NCBI RefSeq assembly: GCF_003287275.1 | Contig: NZ_QEVW01000001.1 | Span: 405,419-469,418 of the forward strand | Origin: Paenibacillus taichungensis | GTDB taxonomy: Bacteria; Bacillota; Bacilli; Paenibacillales; Paenibacillaceae | DNA length: 64,000 bases | Direction of reading: 5' to 3' | Shown here: positions 36,824-46,515 of the stretch, piece by piece | Layout of the letters: each line of letters begins with the position of its first letter | Position numbering within the stretch: the first letter of the stretch is position 1 | Notes under the pieces: generated by a model | Seen by the model: the letters and a program-made list of their open reading frames with translations, nothing else | The model's database searches: none | What the model was told of the DNA's origin: nothing | Program-made: the position numbers and the translations under genes

Positions 36824-38455
36824 CTAATTCAAAGTCACGGTACGGTGAGCCGTGGGTGGGATCTCGTCGCGATCGGTCAGAAGCTCAATGACAGTAACTT
36901 GGTTCAGCTGCTGCGCGCTCTGGAGAGCTGATGTGAATTCAGCCCGTGTTTCTGCCCGAAAAGCAACAGCACCGAGCGACTCGGCAAACTTTGCCGCATC
37001 CAGGGGAACCTCAAATAAAGTGCCATCAATTCGACCTGTTGTTTTTTCCATGCCTTTCAGTGCCATATCCAGCTGTTTATTGTTTACAACGATGAAGATG
37101 ACCGGCAGATTGTTGCATACAGCGGTGTTAATCTCGGTTCCTAGCATCATAAAGCAACCATCACCTGTAATGCATACAATGGTTTCTTCCGGTGCTGCAG
37201 TCTTGGCCCCAATAGCCATGCCTATGGCATTGCCCATGCAGGCAAAGTAGGCGTCAAACACGAAGCTGCCGGGTTTCTTAACTTTATATCGTTGAACCGC
37301 ATGAAAACCATGACTGCCATCATCCACAAACAGTTTATGATCATATGGAAGCAGTTCACTCATTTCTTCCAAGATGGAAGCCAAGGACAGACGCGGCAGA
37401 TGCGGGAGAGGTACGGTGTAATCCACAGTGGTCGTCTCTCTTGGAACAACAGGTTGTTCTGTCAGTGTACCGAGCAAGAACTGCAGGTTGTCCTTCAAGT
37501 CGCCGGTGATATGTAAGGTTTGCGCGTGAAGTATTTTACCAACGAATGTAGGATCAGCGTCGAATTGAATGAGATGTGCAGGGTGGTTTTCAGGCTTCAA
37601 ATTACAGATGGTCATATCACTCAGACGTGAACCGAGTACGATGTAGAGATCACTTTGATTGAGCAGTTCATCTGCATGAGGGAATCCACCGACACCGCAG
37701 GGTCCATGATATAGAGGATGATCCCAAGCAATGGCACCTTTTCCTCCGGGAGAAGTAATGACAGGAATATTGAAATGTTCGGCAAAATGAAGCAATTCAT
37801 CATGGGCTCTGGCGCGACTGACGCCTTTGCCTGCAATAATTAAAGGATGACTCGACTGTTGAAGTAAGGGGAGGATACGATTCAGGTTGGATACGCTAAT
37901 CAGGGGTTCTGGCTCCGGGAGGACAACCCGGAAATCAGCGAGCTGTTCGGTTTGTACGTCAAAAGGAAGACAGAGATGCACCGGACCTTTGTTGGGACCG
38001 AGTGCAATGGAAAGGGCGTGATTCAGTATGGTGCTGAAATGATCACCGCGCTCCACCAGCTTGCTGAAGAGGGTGGCAGGACGGAACATCTCCGCCAAAT
38101 CAGCCAAGTAGGAAGAGGAGTCCTGACATTGCGGAAGCCCCAATTCCTGAATGGATTGATGACCCGTAATAAACAGGACGGGCAGATTGTTAGCCTTGGC
38201 ATGGGCCGCGGCGGTGAGCAAGTTGGTTCCACCTGGACCAGAAGTGGCGAAGGCCACACCCAGTTTGCCTGTTTGGAGGGCATAGCCCGATGCGGCAAAG
38301 CCTGAGCTGGATTCATGGCGGCCTGGAATGAATTCCAAACCGTAATCGACCATTTTTAGGACAGCAGGACATATGGATTTTCCGATAATACCAAAGACAT
38401 GAGTAACGCCTAAATTACGCAGAGCTTCTGCCAAATAGTCCGCAACTGTTCTCAT
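36824..38455 (-). CDS. ThDP-dependent enzyme, acetolactate synthase-like
   Basis: A 543-residue three-domain ThDP enzyme. The catalytic Glu48 is in GRHESSSGFAASGYA. The Pyr domain has SGPGGTNLLTAAAHA, and the PP domain has the cofactor motif GDGCFMMLGTEINTAVCNN. The ATG at 38455 is chosen on a GAGGTG site just upstream; a GTG at 38464 is the alternative. It has no small regulatory subunit gene beside it, so normal branched-chain amino-acid synthesis is unlikely. Benzoylformate decarboxylase-like or 2-oxoacid carboligase activity fits the context. First gene of the group. Confidence 0.85.
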   Translation of the reverse strand: MRTVADYLAEALRNLGVTHVFGIIGKSICPAVLKMVDYGLEFIPGRHESSSGFAASGYALQTGKLGVAFATSGPGGTNLLTAAAHAKANNLPVLFITGHQSIQELGLPQCQDSSSYLADLAEMFRPATLFSKLVERGDHFSTILNHALSIALGPNKGPVHLCLPFDVQTEQLADFRVVLPEPEPLISVSNLNRILPLLQQSSHPLIIAGKGVSRARAHDELLHFAEHFNIPVITSPGGKGAIAWDHPLYHGPCGVGGFPHADELLNQSDLYIVLGSRLSDMTICNLKPENHPAHLIQFDADPTFVGKILHAQTLHITGDLKDNLQFLLGTLTEQPVVPRETTTVDYTVPLPHLPRLSLASILEEMSELLPYDHKLFVDDGSHGFHAVQRYKVKKPGSFVFDAYFACMGNAIGMAIGAKTAAPEETIVCITGDGCFMMLGTEINTAVCNNLPVIFIVVNNKQLDMALKGMEKTTGRIDGTLFEVPLDAAKFAESLGAVAFRAETRAEFTSALQSAQQLNQVTVIELLTDRDEIPPTAHRTVTLN

Positions 38456-38862
38456 GCGGGACACCTCGCTTCACAAAATAGGTTTTTGGACCCACAGGTC
38501 AAGTTCCATTTTTGGGATGTATGTCGTTGTCTAAGGTTGTAAAAGGAAATAAATCCTTGTTAATAGGAAGAGTAGCTTTTTTTGTGGTTTTTTGTCAACC
38601 GATTTTATAAGTATAAGTTCCTGATTCTAAGGTTGGAAACGCTTAATGTCTTGCCCTATAAGAGAAAATAAATTGGTTATATATTCCTGCAACGAATTAC
38701 CTATAAACAAGATTTGTAGAATAAAATGTAAAATGATATAGAATATTGTAGATTTATTTTGTGAAGATCCAATGAGGATCGTATGCTTTCTATTTCACAT
38801 CCGTGCAAGGATTGGCAATGTTATGCTTTCTGTTATACTGAAATTCGATGGGAGTGAATTGA
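38456..38862. other. Divergent intergenic region, AT-rich
   Basis: It separates the ThDP gene from the oxidoreductase gene and must hold promoters for both. It has poly-T tracts (near 38578 and 38590) and a weak catabolite-repression-like sequence at 38634-38647. No gene or confident promoter could be defined. Confidence 0.5.
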
Positions 38863-39834
38863 ATGACAACGATAAAAATGGCCGTAATTGGACTGGGTAA
38901 AATGGGGTTACATATGATACATCAGGCGACAGAGGCAGAACTATCCAAAAAAGTAGAAATTGTAGCGGTATGCGATGCCAGCGAGGAAAATTTGGCCTCG
39001 TTTGCATCCTCTCATCCTGAGACGAAAACGTATACAGATTTCAAGCGATTACTAGACACACATACGGTTGATCTGCTGTACATTGCCGTTCCGCCTAAAT
39101 ATCACTATGCCGTCGTTATGGAGGCACTAAAGCGCGAGATTCATGTATTCTGTGAGAAACCACTGGCAAACAGCGTGGGGGAAGCCAAAGCAATGCTGGA
39201 GGCAGCCGAGAAGGCCGATGTAGTACATGCAATCCATTTTTCCATGCCACATGAATCATCAGTAGTGAAACTGCAAGAGCTGATCCGTCAGGAAACGATT
39301 GGCGAGATTCGCAAAATTGATCTGATCCTGCAATTTCCTCAGTGGCCACGAGCGTGGCAGCAAAATGCATGGATTACCAGCCGTGAGCAGGGTGGATTTA
39401 TTCTTGAAGTGGGAATCCACTGGATTCATATGATCCATAAAGTGTTTGGTGCTATTAGGGTGATTAACAGTCAGGTTCAATTTCCTGAAAATAAAGATGA
39501 ATGTGAACATGAAGTTCATGCTGCGATGGAGCTGGAGGATGGAACCCGAATCCAATTGAATGGGATTGCTCATTTTGCGGGTGAAGAGCGTGTATCCATG
39601 GTGGTCTACGGTACTGAAGGAACGATTGCCTTGGAAAACTGGGATCAACTATGGAGAGGACGCGTCGGAGAACCTCTTGTTCCCGTCGAAGTTGATGAAT
39701 CCTTAAGCCAGTTGCCTGTACTTAAACACGTCATAGCCCGTATCCAAGGCCAACCTGCCAAAATATACGATTTCAACGATGGCTATCATGCACAGCTTGT
39801 CCTTGAAGCATTGCGTAATCCGGATCAATTCTGA
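38863..39834 (+). CDS. Gfo/Idh/MocA family oxidoreductase
   Basis: A 323-residue NAD(P)-dependent sugar or inositol dehydrogenase-like protein. The N-terminal Rossmann fold starts IKMAVIGLGKMG. FCEKPLANSVGEAKAM holds the conserved Glu-Lys-Pro catalytic motif, and LEVGIHWIHMIH holds the Asp/His-equivalent region. Substrate unknown. It is divergent from the ThDP-enzyme group, so a link is possible but unproven. Confidence 0.88.
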   Translation: MTTIKMAVIGLGKMGLHMIHQATEAELSKKVEIVAVCDASEENLASFASSHPETKTYTDFKRLLDTHTVDLLYIAVPPKYHYAVVMEALKREIHVFCEKPLANSVGEAKAMLEAAEKADVVHAIHFSMPHESSVVKLQELIRQETIGEIRKIDLILQFPQWPRAWQQNAWITSREQGGFILEVGIHWIHMIHKVFGAIRVINSQVQFPENKDECEHEVHAAMELEDGTRIQLNGIAHFAGEERVSMVVYGTEGTIALENWDQLWRGRVGEPLVPVEVDESLSQLPVLKHVIARIQGQPAKIYDFNDGYHAQLVLEALRNPDQF

Positions 39835-39891
39835 TCTAAAAAAGGTACTGAGCTAGATGAGGATTCGTTAAATGTTCTTTCCATTTGAAAA

Positions 39892-39931
39892 AAAGAAGCA
39901 GATCTCTATAGAGTAGGGATCTGCTTCTTTG
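39892..39931. terminator. Bidirectional terminator
   Basis: AAAGAAGCAGATC pairs with GATCTGCTTCTTT (13 perfect pairs, 14-base interior with further pairing), between convergent genes. Confidence 0.9.
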
Positions 39932-39956
39932 TGTTATCTGGATCTAATCCATAGGA

Positions 39957-41675
39957 TCAAGACAATTTGAATCGGTTAACCAGTTGATCAAGTGCATCGG
40001 ACATTTCGTTTAACTGCTTGGAGGTGTCTGTCATTTCCTGTAGTGAAGCAAGTTGTTCTTCGGTCATAGCTGATACTTCTTCTGTGGCTGATGCGGTATC
40101 CTCAACTACGGCGGATACTTCGTTAATGGACTTCATCACCGTTTCACTGCCGGATGTCAGTTGTTCCACTACAGCGGATACGTCCTGAACTTCACCGCTG
40201 AGATCATGAATGTGCTGGGTAATATTTGTGAATGCATGCCCTGCATCTTCAATCGTCCGTAATCCTTCGTTGACATGGAGTGTACTTTCGTCCACAACCT
40301 GCGCCGTGTTTTGGACTCCGGTTACAACAGTTTCCAATATGCTTGTAATTTCTTTCGCTGACGTGGCACTTTGATCTGCCAGATTGCGGATTTCAGAGGC
40401 AACGACAGCAAATCCACGTCCATGTTCCCCTGCGCGAGCAGCTTCAATTCCAGCATTGAGTGCGAGTAAGTTCGTTTGTCTTGCAATTCCTGACATGGAA
40501 TCGGCAATGTTAATAACTTGATCAGACATTTCGGAGATTTCGTTAATGGCTTCCTGTACAGACAAGAAGGATTGTTCAATGAACGTTATTTTCCCAACAG
40601 CATTATCGATACGCTGCTGTCCATCAACGGCGATGGATTCGGTACGTACGGCACGTTCAGCCACGTCGGCAGTTGTAGCCGCTACCCGATTAAGTCCGAT
40701 GAGCGATTGTTCCATCGCAGCGACCATGGTCTGAGTGAGGGCAACTTGTTCATCGGCACCTTCTGCGACTCGCTCCATGGCCGTGGCCACCTCTTTTCCA
40801 GCGATATGATTATCAGAAACGCCTTTATCCAGTCGATCGGAGGCTGTACTCAGAATGGTGGCATTACTTTGAATGTCGAGCATCATTTGCTGCAGACCCA
40901 GGAGCATGGTATTGGCAGCTTCAGCCAATTCCCGTGTCTCGTCTTTCATCGGAGTGGCAATTCGCAAGGTCAGATCACCATTGGAGGAGCCAATATCATT
41001 CAGTGCATGTGTCACTGCACGGATGTTCCTTACAATAGACCGGGACAGGACTAATGCAGCGATGACTGAGATTAAGGCAACAAGGAACAATGCTCCGTAC
41101 AACTCCCAGTTGAGCACCTTGTTTTTTTGTTTCAGTTCTTCTGTACGGGTTTCAGTCAGAGCCAGTTCATTGGTTCGGAATGTACTCAGGGATTGCCGAA
41201 TTTGGTCCATATCCTGTTTACCAGGATCTGTCGTGAAAAATTGTCGGATCGAAGGTAGATCATCGGCCTGGCGTAGCGCAACAATCGGTTCTCCTGCGAT
41301 TTGAATCCAGTGTTCCATGGTCTTATGTATATCTTCCAACAGCTTCAGCTGTGAGGGGTTGTCCGAGATCAAGGTAGCGAGTTGATCCTTAAGTACAATC
41401 ATCTGTTCTTTTCCATGGGTATACGGATCAAGGTAATTTTCCTGCGCTGTAATTACGTAACCCCGTTGGCCTGTTTCCATATCCACCATGTTCTTTTCAA
41501 TCTCATAAGTCAGGGCGTGTACATTCATATCGTGATCTACGAGAAAATCCAATTCGCTTTGAAGTTTGCTGGTACTGTTCTGGATCAAAAGAATGCAACC
41601 CGCCAAAACAGCGAGTACGAGCAAATAGCCCAAACCAATCTTATAAAAAATTTTGAAGGTTCTGTGCTTTTTCAT
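39957..41675 (-). CDS. Methyl-accepting chemotaxis protein with CHASE3 sensor
   Basis: A 572-residue receptor. A membrane helix at about 10-30 is followed by an extracytoplasmic CHASE3-like domain (about 35-180; [20 protein letters not shown] is typical), a second helix (about 190-212), HAMP (about 213-265) and the signalling domain. The hairpin tip is present: [32 protein letters not shown], with the conserved Glu. It ends without a CheR-binding pentapeptide. Ligand unknown. AAGGAGAGG precedes the ATG. Confidence 0.93.
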   Translation of the reverse strand: MKKHRTFKIFYKIGLGYLLVLAVLAGCILLIQNSTSKLQSELDFLVDHDMNVHALTYEIEKNMVDMETGQRGYVITAQENYLDPYTHGKEQMIVLKDQLATLISDNPSQLKLLEDIHKTMEHWIQIAGEPIVALRQADDLPSIRQFFTTDPGKQDMDQIRQSLSTFRTNELALTETRTEELKQKNKVLNWELYGALFLVALISVIAALVLSRSIVRNIRAVTHALNDIGSSNGDLTLRIATPMKDETRELAEAANTMLLGLQQMMLDIQSNATILSTASDRLDKGVSDNHIAGKEVATAMERVAEGADEQVALTQTMVAAMEQSLIGLNRVAATTADVAERAVRTESIAVDGQQRIDNAVGKITFIEQSFLSVQEAINEISEMSDQVINIADSMSGIARQTNLLALNAGIEAARAGEHGRGFAVVASEIRNLADQSATSAKEITSILETVVTGVQNTAQVVDESTLHVNEGLRTIEDAGHAFTNITQHIHDLSGEVQDVSAVVEQLTSGSETVMKSINEVSAVVEDTASATEEVSAMTEEQLASLQEMTDTSKQLNEMSDALDQLVNRFKLS

Positions 41676-41962
41676 GTTTGTTATGCCTCTCCTTGGGGTA
41701 TATGTATTTGTCGAAAAAACTTGGATGAGAGCTGTTTTAGTTCTTTAGTTGTGGTGTCTAAAGAACTATTTTTCAGTATTATACTTAATGAAAGTTAAAT
41801 TGTATATAGTTTGTTTAATTTATGTATAATGTTTGTAGATGTTGTATAACGTTAATGACACAGATGTTTTACATTGCACGGTTTACACTGCCAAACGTTT
41901 ATGTTTATCATGGAAGGGGAACGATTCCGAATACATATCCCAATCCGAAAGGAACATTGGAC

Positions 41963-42649
41963 ATGACAAAAGAGACGGTATTGCGTAAACCGGAAGCGAT
42001 GATTTTTGATATGGATGGTACTTTGTTTCAGACGGAAACTCTGTTGTTGCCAGCCTATCATCAGCTGTTTGATACATTGCGGGCCGAAGGGCATTTTGAA
42101 GGAGAGACTCCTCCTGAAGAACGAATGCTGGGAAGCCTGGGGATGTTGCTAGAAGATATATGGAAAGTGGTTATGCCTGAAGCTTCAGTTGCGGCCCATC
42201 GACGTGCAGACGAACTGCTGCTTCAGTTGGAGATTGAAGGGCTCGATGGGGGTAGCTCGCAGCTGTACCCGCAAGTCAAAGAGACGTTGCAAGCGTTGAA
42301 AGAACAGGGCGTAAGGTTGTTTGTGGCCAGTAACGGGCTGGAGGACTATGTTAAAGGTGTGGCCTTTGCCCATGAGATCATGCCGCTCTTTGAAGGTGTG
42401 TATAGTGCAGGACAGTACAAGACCCCTTCCAAAGTGAATTTGGTTCAGATTCTGCTTGAGAAGCATCGGATTCAGGATGCGTGGATGGTTGGGGATCGTT
42501 CTTCGGATGTGGAAGCAGGCAAAATGAACAACCAGACCGTCATCGGCTGTGCTTATGCAGGATTTGGACGGGACGAAGAACTTGCAGGATCAGATGTACT
42601 GATCTCTGATTTTACGGAACTGCTTCGTTTGTATAGGGAAGCCGAATAG
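41963..42649 (+). CDS. HAD superfamily hydrolase (phosphatase)
   Basis: A 228-residue phosphoglycolate-phosphatase-like protein. Motif I is FDMDGTL (about 17-23), motif II lies in LFVASNG, and motif III/IV is MVGDRSSDVEAG. A helical cap lies between motifs I and II. The ATG at 41963 follows AAAGGA; the frame is open further upstream but without a ribosome-binding site. Substrate cannot be told from sequence. Confidence 0.88.
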   Translation: MTKETVLRKPEAMIFDMDGTLFQTETLLLPAYHQLFDTLRAEGHFEGETPPEERMLGSLGMLLEDIWKVVMPEASVAAHRRADELLLQLEIEGLDGGSSQLYPQVKETLQALKEQGVRLFVASNGLEDYVKGVAFAHEIMPLFEGVYSAGQYKTPSKVNLVQILLEKHRIQDAWMVGDRSSDVEAGKMNNQTVIGCAYAGFGRDEELAGSDVLISDFTELLRLYREAE

Positions 42650-42652
42650 AAA

Positions 42653-42700
42653 AAAATGACCACCCTACATCCATTCGGATGTTGGATGGTCATTTTTTTT
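42653..42700. terminator. Bidirectional terminator
   Basis: AAAATGACCACCC/ATCC...GGAT/GGATGGTCATTTT forms a long stem with a T run on both strands. It closes the HAD gene and the YheC/YheD-type operon. Confidence 0.9.
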
Positions 42701-42742
42701 GGTTCAAGGAGAATTTGGTTCACTATCAATGCAGTCTAAAGT

Positions 42743-43939
42743 TCATAACCTGGATCTTCTGGTCCTTTTGAGGGTGGCAGACTTACCTTTTACCCGTTTG
42801 ACTGGTTTAGTTACCTTCACGCCATGAGGAGGACGATTCGCACTTGGGTGGTTGTTGTACACCCATAAGGCGTACTCCAGTGGTTGAGTAATTGCCTTGG
42901 AATAAGTATCTTTCTCTCCAATGCGGGCAAATACTTCACGTGCAGGCTTCGGATTCACTTCGAGCAGATAGATACGCCCACTTTTGTCAATCGCCAAATC
43001 CAGAGCCAATTCACACAAGGCTCCGTAGGTGTTTTCCAGAAATGAGGCAACGTCAATCCCAAATTTCTCGGCAGTGGTGTTGATCTCAGCCCGTTCCTTC
43101 TCATCGGTAATCCACTGTTTCATCAATTTGTGCATCGCAATGGCCTGGCCACCGCCATGCAAATTAGAGGTAACACTTTTCTCAGCACCCATACGTCCTG
43201 CGCATCCAGTTAATTCCCACTGTCCTTCACCATTCTTCTGGACCAGCATTCGATAATCATGAACCCGGCCATTCGGAAGCTGAAGCTGAATTCCCTGCTG
43301 AACAAGGTATTTATCTTTCATATTCCAATGCTGAAGCAGTGAACCCAAGCGTGACAGATGGACTTTGCGTGGGGTGATGATCCGTCGCTTCTGGTCCCGT
43401 CCCTGTACAAGAACCGTATTGGCCTCACTGCCACTGCGTTCGATGCGAAGGATTCCGCGCCCTCCGGTTCCATTAATGGGTTTCAGATAGATGAGCGAGG
43501 AGGCTTTCAGCATACGATTCACATCGGACATATCCTGAAACAGAACGGTATCTGGCAGATGTTCACGAAAGGCTGATTTCGCCGACAGCGTTTGATGAAT
43601 AGTCCATTTATTGCGCAGCGGACGGTTTAGAAAGAGCAGATGGCCATACTTTTCCCGAAAGGCAAGCAGTTGCTGGAATCTGCGATTGCGCTGTATCCGG
43701 CAGCGATCGAAGATCATGTCCGGGAATGAACGCCATTCCCGGGACCAGCCTTTTTCCGAATGAAAGACCATAGCCTCAATCTGTTTGCCTCCTGAGTGTA
43801 CATCGGCAGGTGTGAACACATAGATATCGAGTCCCCGCTTGCGCCCTTCAAGGATCATTCTGCGGTATATGCTCCGTTCTTCAAGAGCGCGATGTTCATT
43901 TAAGTACAACGTCATAATGCCCAGAACAGGTGAGGACAC
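42743..43939 (-). CDS. YheC/YheD family ATP-grasp protein (copy 5)
   Basis: The last of five tandem paralogues. YheC and YheD are Bacillus endospore coat-associated proteins. ATP-grasp features in this 398-residue copy: YLKPINGTGGRGI (nucleotide-binding lysine and Gly loop), DYRMLVQKNGEGQW, TSNLHGGG and the metal-ligand end ALDLAIDKSGRIYLLEVNPKP. There is no N-terminal extension, and a basic tail ends it. A GTG start at 43939 is chosen because AAGGTGA lies six bases away; the TTG at 43945 is too close. Confidence 0.85.
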   Translation of the reverse strand: MSSPVLGIMTLYLNEHRALEERSIYRRMILEGRKRGLDIYVFTPADVHSGGKQIEAMVFHSEKGWSREWRSFPDMIFDRCRIQRNRRFQQLLAFREKYGHLLFLNRPLRNKWTIHQTLSAKSAFREHLPDTVLFQDMSDVNRMLKASSLIYLKPINGTGGRGILRIERSGSEANTVLVQGRDQKRRIITPRKVHLSRLGSLLQHWNMKDKYLVQQGIQLQLPNGRVHDYRMLVQKNGEGQWELTGCAGRMGAEKSVTSNLHGGGQAIAMHKLMKQWITDEKERAEINTTAEKFGIDVASFLENTYGALCELALDLAIDKSGRIYLLEVNPKPAREVFARIGEKDTYSKAITQPLEYALWVYNNHPSANRPPHGVKVTKPVKRVKGKSATLKRTRRSRL

Positions 43940-43974
43940 AAACAATCACCTTCTTTTGCTGTTATTCCTGTTCA

Positions 43975-45081
43975 TCATCGTTTCGATTGACGGGCAAGGT
44001 AGGCGCTGTACTGAAAAATGCGTTCCAGCGACCTCCGTCGAATCTGCGGTTCATCAAACTTCATTGGTTTCGCGTTTGCTTCAAAGAACCAGATCTCTCC
44101 AAGATCGTCAACACCCAGGTCCATGGACATCTCGCCAAGGATATGACCCGAACCTCGTTCCACTTGTCTTGCGATCAACAATGAAGTGGACTTTACCCGC
44201 TTCATCAGTGAAGTCGACATTTCTTCCCCGAACAGATCGGTTAGCAACTTCTCAGGGTCCTCCACCGTACCTCCACGCGGAACGTGGGTCGTAATGCTTC
44301 GAGACCCGGCGAGACGGGCGCCAACACCGGTTACGCTCCACTGTCCTTTTCCGTTTTTCTGCACAAGTACCCGCAGATCGAATGGACGCTTATGGGACGA
44401 TGCTAGCTCAATACCCTGTTGCATGATATAGGGCGTGTGTCCAGTTTCCTTGCGAATTCTTGCCCACAACTTGGAAAGGGTAGATGCTTTGTACGTGGTG
44501 CTTTTGCGGGTGCTCTGTATTTTAAGCCGGTAAGGAAGCCGTTCTTTTTCCTGGAACTTGAGCATCATGATTCCTTTGCCAGCCTTGCCGCTCTCTGGTT
44601 TCAGATACAGGTAAGGATACGATCGCAGCACCGTCCCCAGAGCGGTTGCTGTTCGCATTCGGCGTGTATAGGGAATCAGCTGCTGGGTAGACTTGGATTT
44701 CTTGAGCCATTCGAACAAATTCCATTTATTGAAGAAAAACGGGTTATACAGTTCGATTCCGGAATGCATACATTCCTCAATTTTGCGCTGTACTGAAGGC
44801 TTGCGTTCATCTTCCCGGTTGGGGATCCGATTGTAGAGCACATGGGGGAGGGGGAAGGACTGTGAAGTCCATCTCCCAATCCCTTTATTGTACGTGTATC
44901 CTTTCACAGTGGGGCCGCTCACGTTTAAATCTCTTACAGTCACGACGTACACCACATATCCCATATTTTCGCCCGTCTGCACAATATCCAGGAAGTTTTG
45001 TTGGTTTCCTCTGAACATCCGTTGATCATCATGCATGGTCAAGATGGCAATAACGGGTCTAAAATCATCCTGCAAGCTCAT
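43975..45081 (-). CDS. YheC/YheD family ATP-grasp protein (copy 4)
   Basis: A 368-residue paralogue from the ATG at 45081, which overlaps the stop of copy 3 (TGATG), so translation is coupled. An upstream in-frame ATG at 45222 lies within copy 3 and is rejected. ATP-grasp signatures: YLKPESGKAGKGIM, DLRVLVQKNGKGQW, THVPRGG and SMDLGVDDLGEIWFFEANAKP. The N-terminal part (about 1-90) starts VIAILTMHDDQRMFRGNQ, the usual lead-in of the family. Confidence 0.85.
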   Translation of the reverse strand: MSLQDDFRPVIAILTMHDDQRMFRGNQQNFLDIVQTGENMGYVVYVVTVRDLNVSGPTVKGYTYNKGIGRWTSQSFPLPHVLYNRIPNREDERKPSVQRKIEECMHSGIELYNPFFFNKWNLFEWLKKSKSTQQLIPYTRRMRTATALGTVLRSYPYLYLKPESGKAGKGIMMLKFQEKERLPYRLKIQSTRKSTTYKASTLSKLWARIRKETGHTPYIMQQGIELASSHKRPFDLRVLVQKNGKGQWSVTGVGARLAGSRSITTHVPRGGTVEDPEKLLTDLFGEEMSTSLMKRVKSTSLLIARQVERGSGHILGEMSMDLGVDDLGEIWFFEANAKPMKFDEPQIRRRSLERIFQYSAYLARQSKR

Positions 45082-46454
45082 CAAATGCCGTCTCTCTTCC
45101 GGAATTTGCTCAAATACAGGCAATGTTCCAGGATGTGCTCCACCGACGATTTTCCCTCCAGTCGGAGAGAAGGGTGACGGAAAATGGAGCGGCCGGGTTT
45201 GGCGTTCGCTTCGAACATCCATACATGTTCCTCCTGATCAATGCCCAGATCAAAGCCAATCTCACCAATCAGATGCTGGTGCTGGGTTTCAATCGCCTGG
45301 GCCAGTGTAATAGCGACGGATTTGGCATGCTGGAGCACTTCTCCCGCTCGGTCGCCAAAGTTGCGGCTGAGCGCCTGCTCAGGGGTCATCAAGGAACCGC
45401 CATTTTTGATATGTGTCGTTACGCTACCTCGACCAGCCTTCTTGGCGCCAATGCCGACGACTACCCATTGGTTGTTTCCATTTTTATGCATGTGAAAGCG
45501 GAAATCAATCGGGCATTCGTCGATCTCAATAAGCCGTATACCCTGTTGAACGACATAACCGCGAAGCTGTTTGCCATGTCTGCCTTGAAGCATGCGCATC
45601 AGACTGTTGAATGAACCAAAACGAAGCAGGGCGTTTCCGCCTTTTTTGCGATAACGGGCGAAATATCCACGTTTGGGCGAATAGGTTAATCGATATATCC
45701 CGTTACCCAGACTTCCTGCTGTAGGTTTGTAATAGACAAACTGATGGCGTTCCAGCATTTCTTTCATCTGTTCTACCGTCGGATTGGTGATGGATTCAGG
45801 AATATAACGTCCTGCTGCCGGGTCATTCTCCAGCAGTTTATAAATATCTGACTTGTTGAAGAAACTCCAATTGAAGAAAGGGATCTTGCGCCGGATGAAT
45901 CGCTCCCGCAGTTGGTTGATCGCTGGTGAGAAGTCAGAGCGGCGGCTGGGTAATCGGTTATACACAACGTCTGGCAGAGGTACGGTTTTGCGACTGAAGC
46001 TTCCATTGTCGTTAAGGAAAAAACCGGACACTGTTTCGTTCTGCCAGTTGATATCTCTTGGAGTGAACGCATAAATATAGGATTTACGGCTGCCTTCTCG
46101 GAGCAGTTGTTTGATAAAACCGGTACGGGAACCAAACGGGTTGGAGCCAGACGCAGGTCCGTCAGACAGCACGCCGATCAGTGGACCCAACTGGACTTCA
46201 TCGTTCTGCAAGTTGCGGAGGTAGATGCTGCCCCGTTTCGGAACGTTCATCAGATTGCGTATGCCCGAAGCGAGATAGAGATGTTTGCCAGCCTTTTTGA
46301 TTGGTTTGATGGTTGCGGGCACCCGGTCACGGCCAAACCGCAGATGAATCGTTTTTTTGCCGGATAGATTTAGGCTTTTCATTAATGCGTTGGATACATA
46401 AACCACTTTATCCGGTTGCTGTGTGAAATGCAGATTGCAAAAGGTCAAACTCAT
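45081..46454 (-). CDS. YheC/YheD family ATP-grasp protein, long form (copy 3)
   Basis: A 457-residue paralogue with an extra N-terminal domain (about 1-95; KTIHLRFGRDRVPATIKPI, then RGSIYLRNLQNDEVQLGPLIGVL) which copy 1 also has. ATP-grasp signatures: YYKPTAGSLGNGIYRL, DFRFHMHKNGNNQW, THIKNGG and GFDLGIDQEEHVWMFEANAKP. The usual VQKN is changed to MHKN, a difference near the active-site cleft. AGGAGG precedes the ATG. Confidence 0.85.
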   Translation of the reverse strand: MSLTFCNLHFTQQPDKVVYVSNALMKSLNLSGKKTIHLRFGRDRVPATIKPIKKAGKHLYLASGIRNLMNVPKRGSIYLRNLQNDEVQLGPLIGVLSDGPASGSNPFGSRTGFIKQLLREGSRKSYIYAFTPRDINWQNETVSGFFLNDNGSFSRKTVPLPDVVYNRLPSRRSDFSPAINQLRERFIRRKIPFFNWSFFNKSDIYKLLENDPAAGRYIPESITNPTVEQMKEMLERHQFVYYKPTAGSLGNGIYRLTYSPKRGYFARYRKKGGNALLRFGSFNSLMRMLQGRHGKQLRGYVVQQGIRLIEIDECPIDFRFHMHKNGNNQWVVVGIGAKKAGRGSVTTHIKNGGSLMTPEQALSRNFGDRAGEVLQHAKSVAITLAQAIETQHQHLIGEIGFDLGIDQEEHVWMFEANAKPGRSIFRHPSLRLEGKSSVEHILEHCLYLSKFRKRDGI

Positions 46455-46515
46455 GATTTATCCTCCTATCCTGAAAAGATCCTTCGGCTCCATGGCAAGC
46501 GGGGCGCTGCGTGCC

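Noticed and set aside
38634..38647. Catabolite-repression (cre) site, TGGAAACGCTTAAT
   Set aside because: Only the central part fits the consensus; the 3' half-site is missing.
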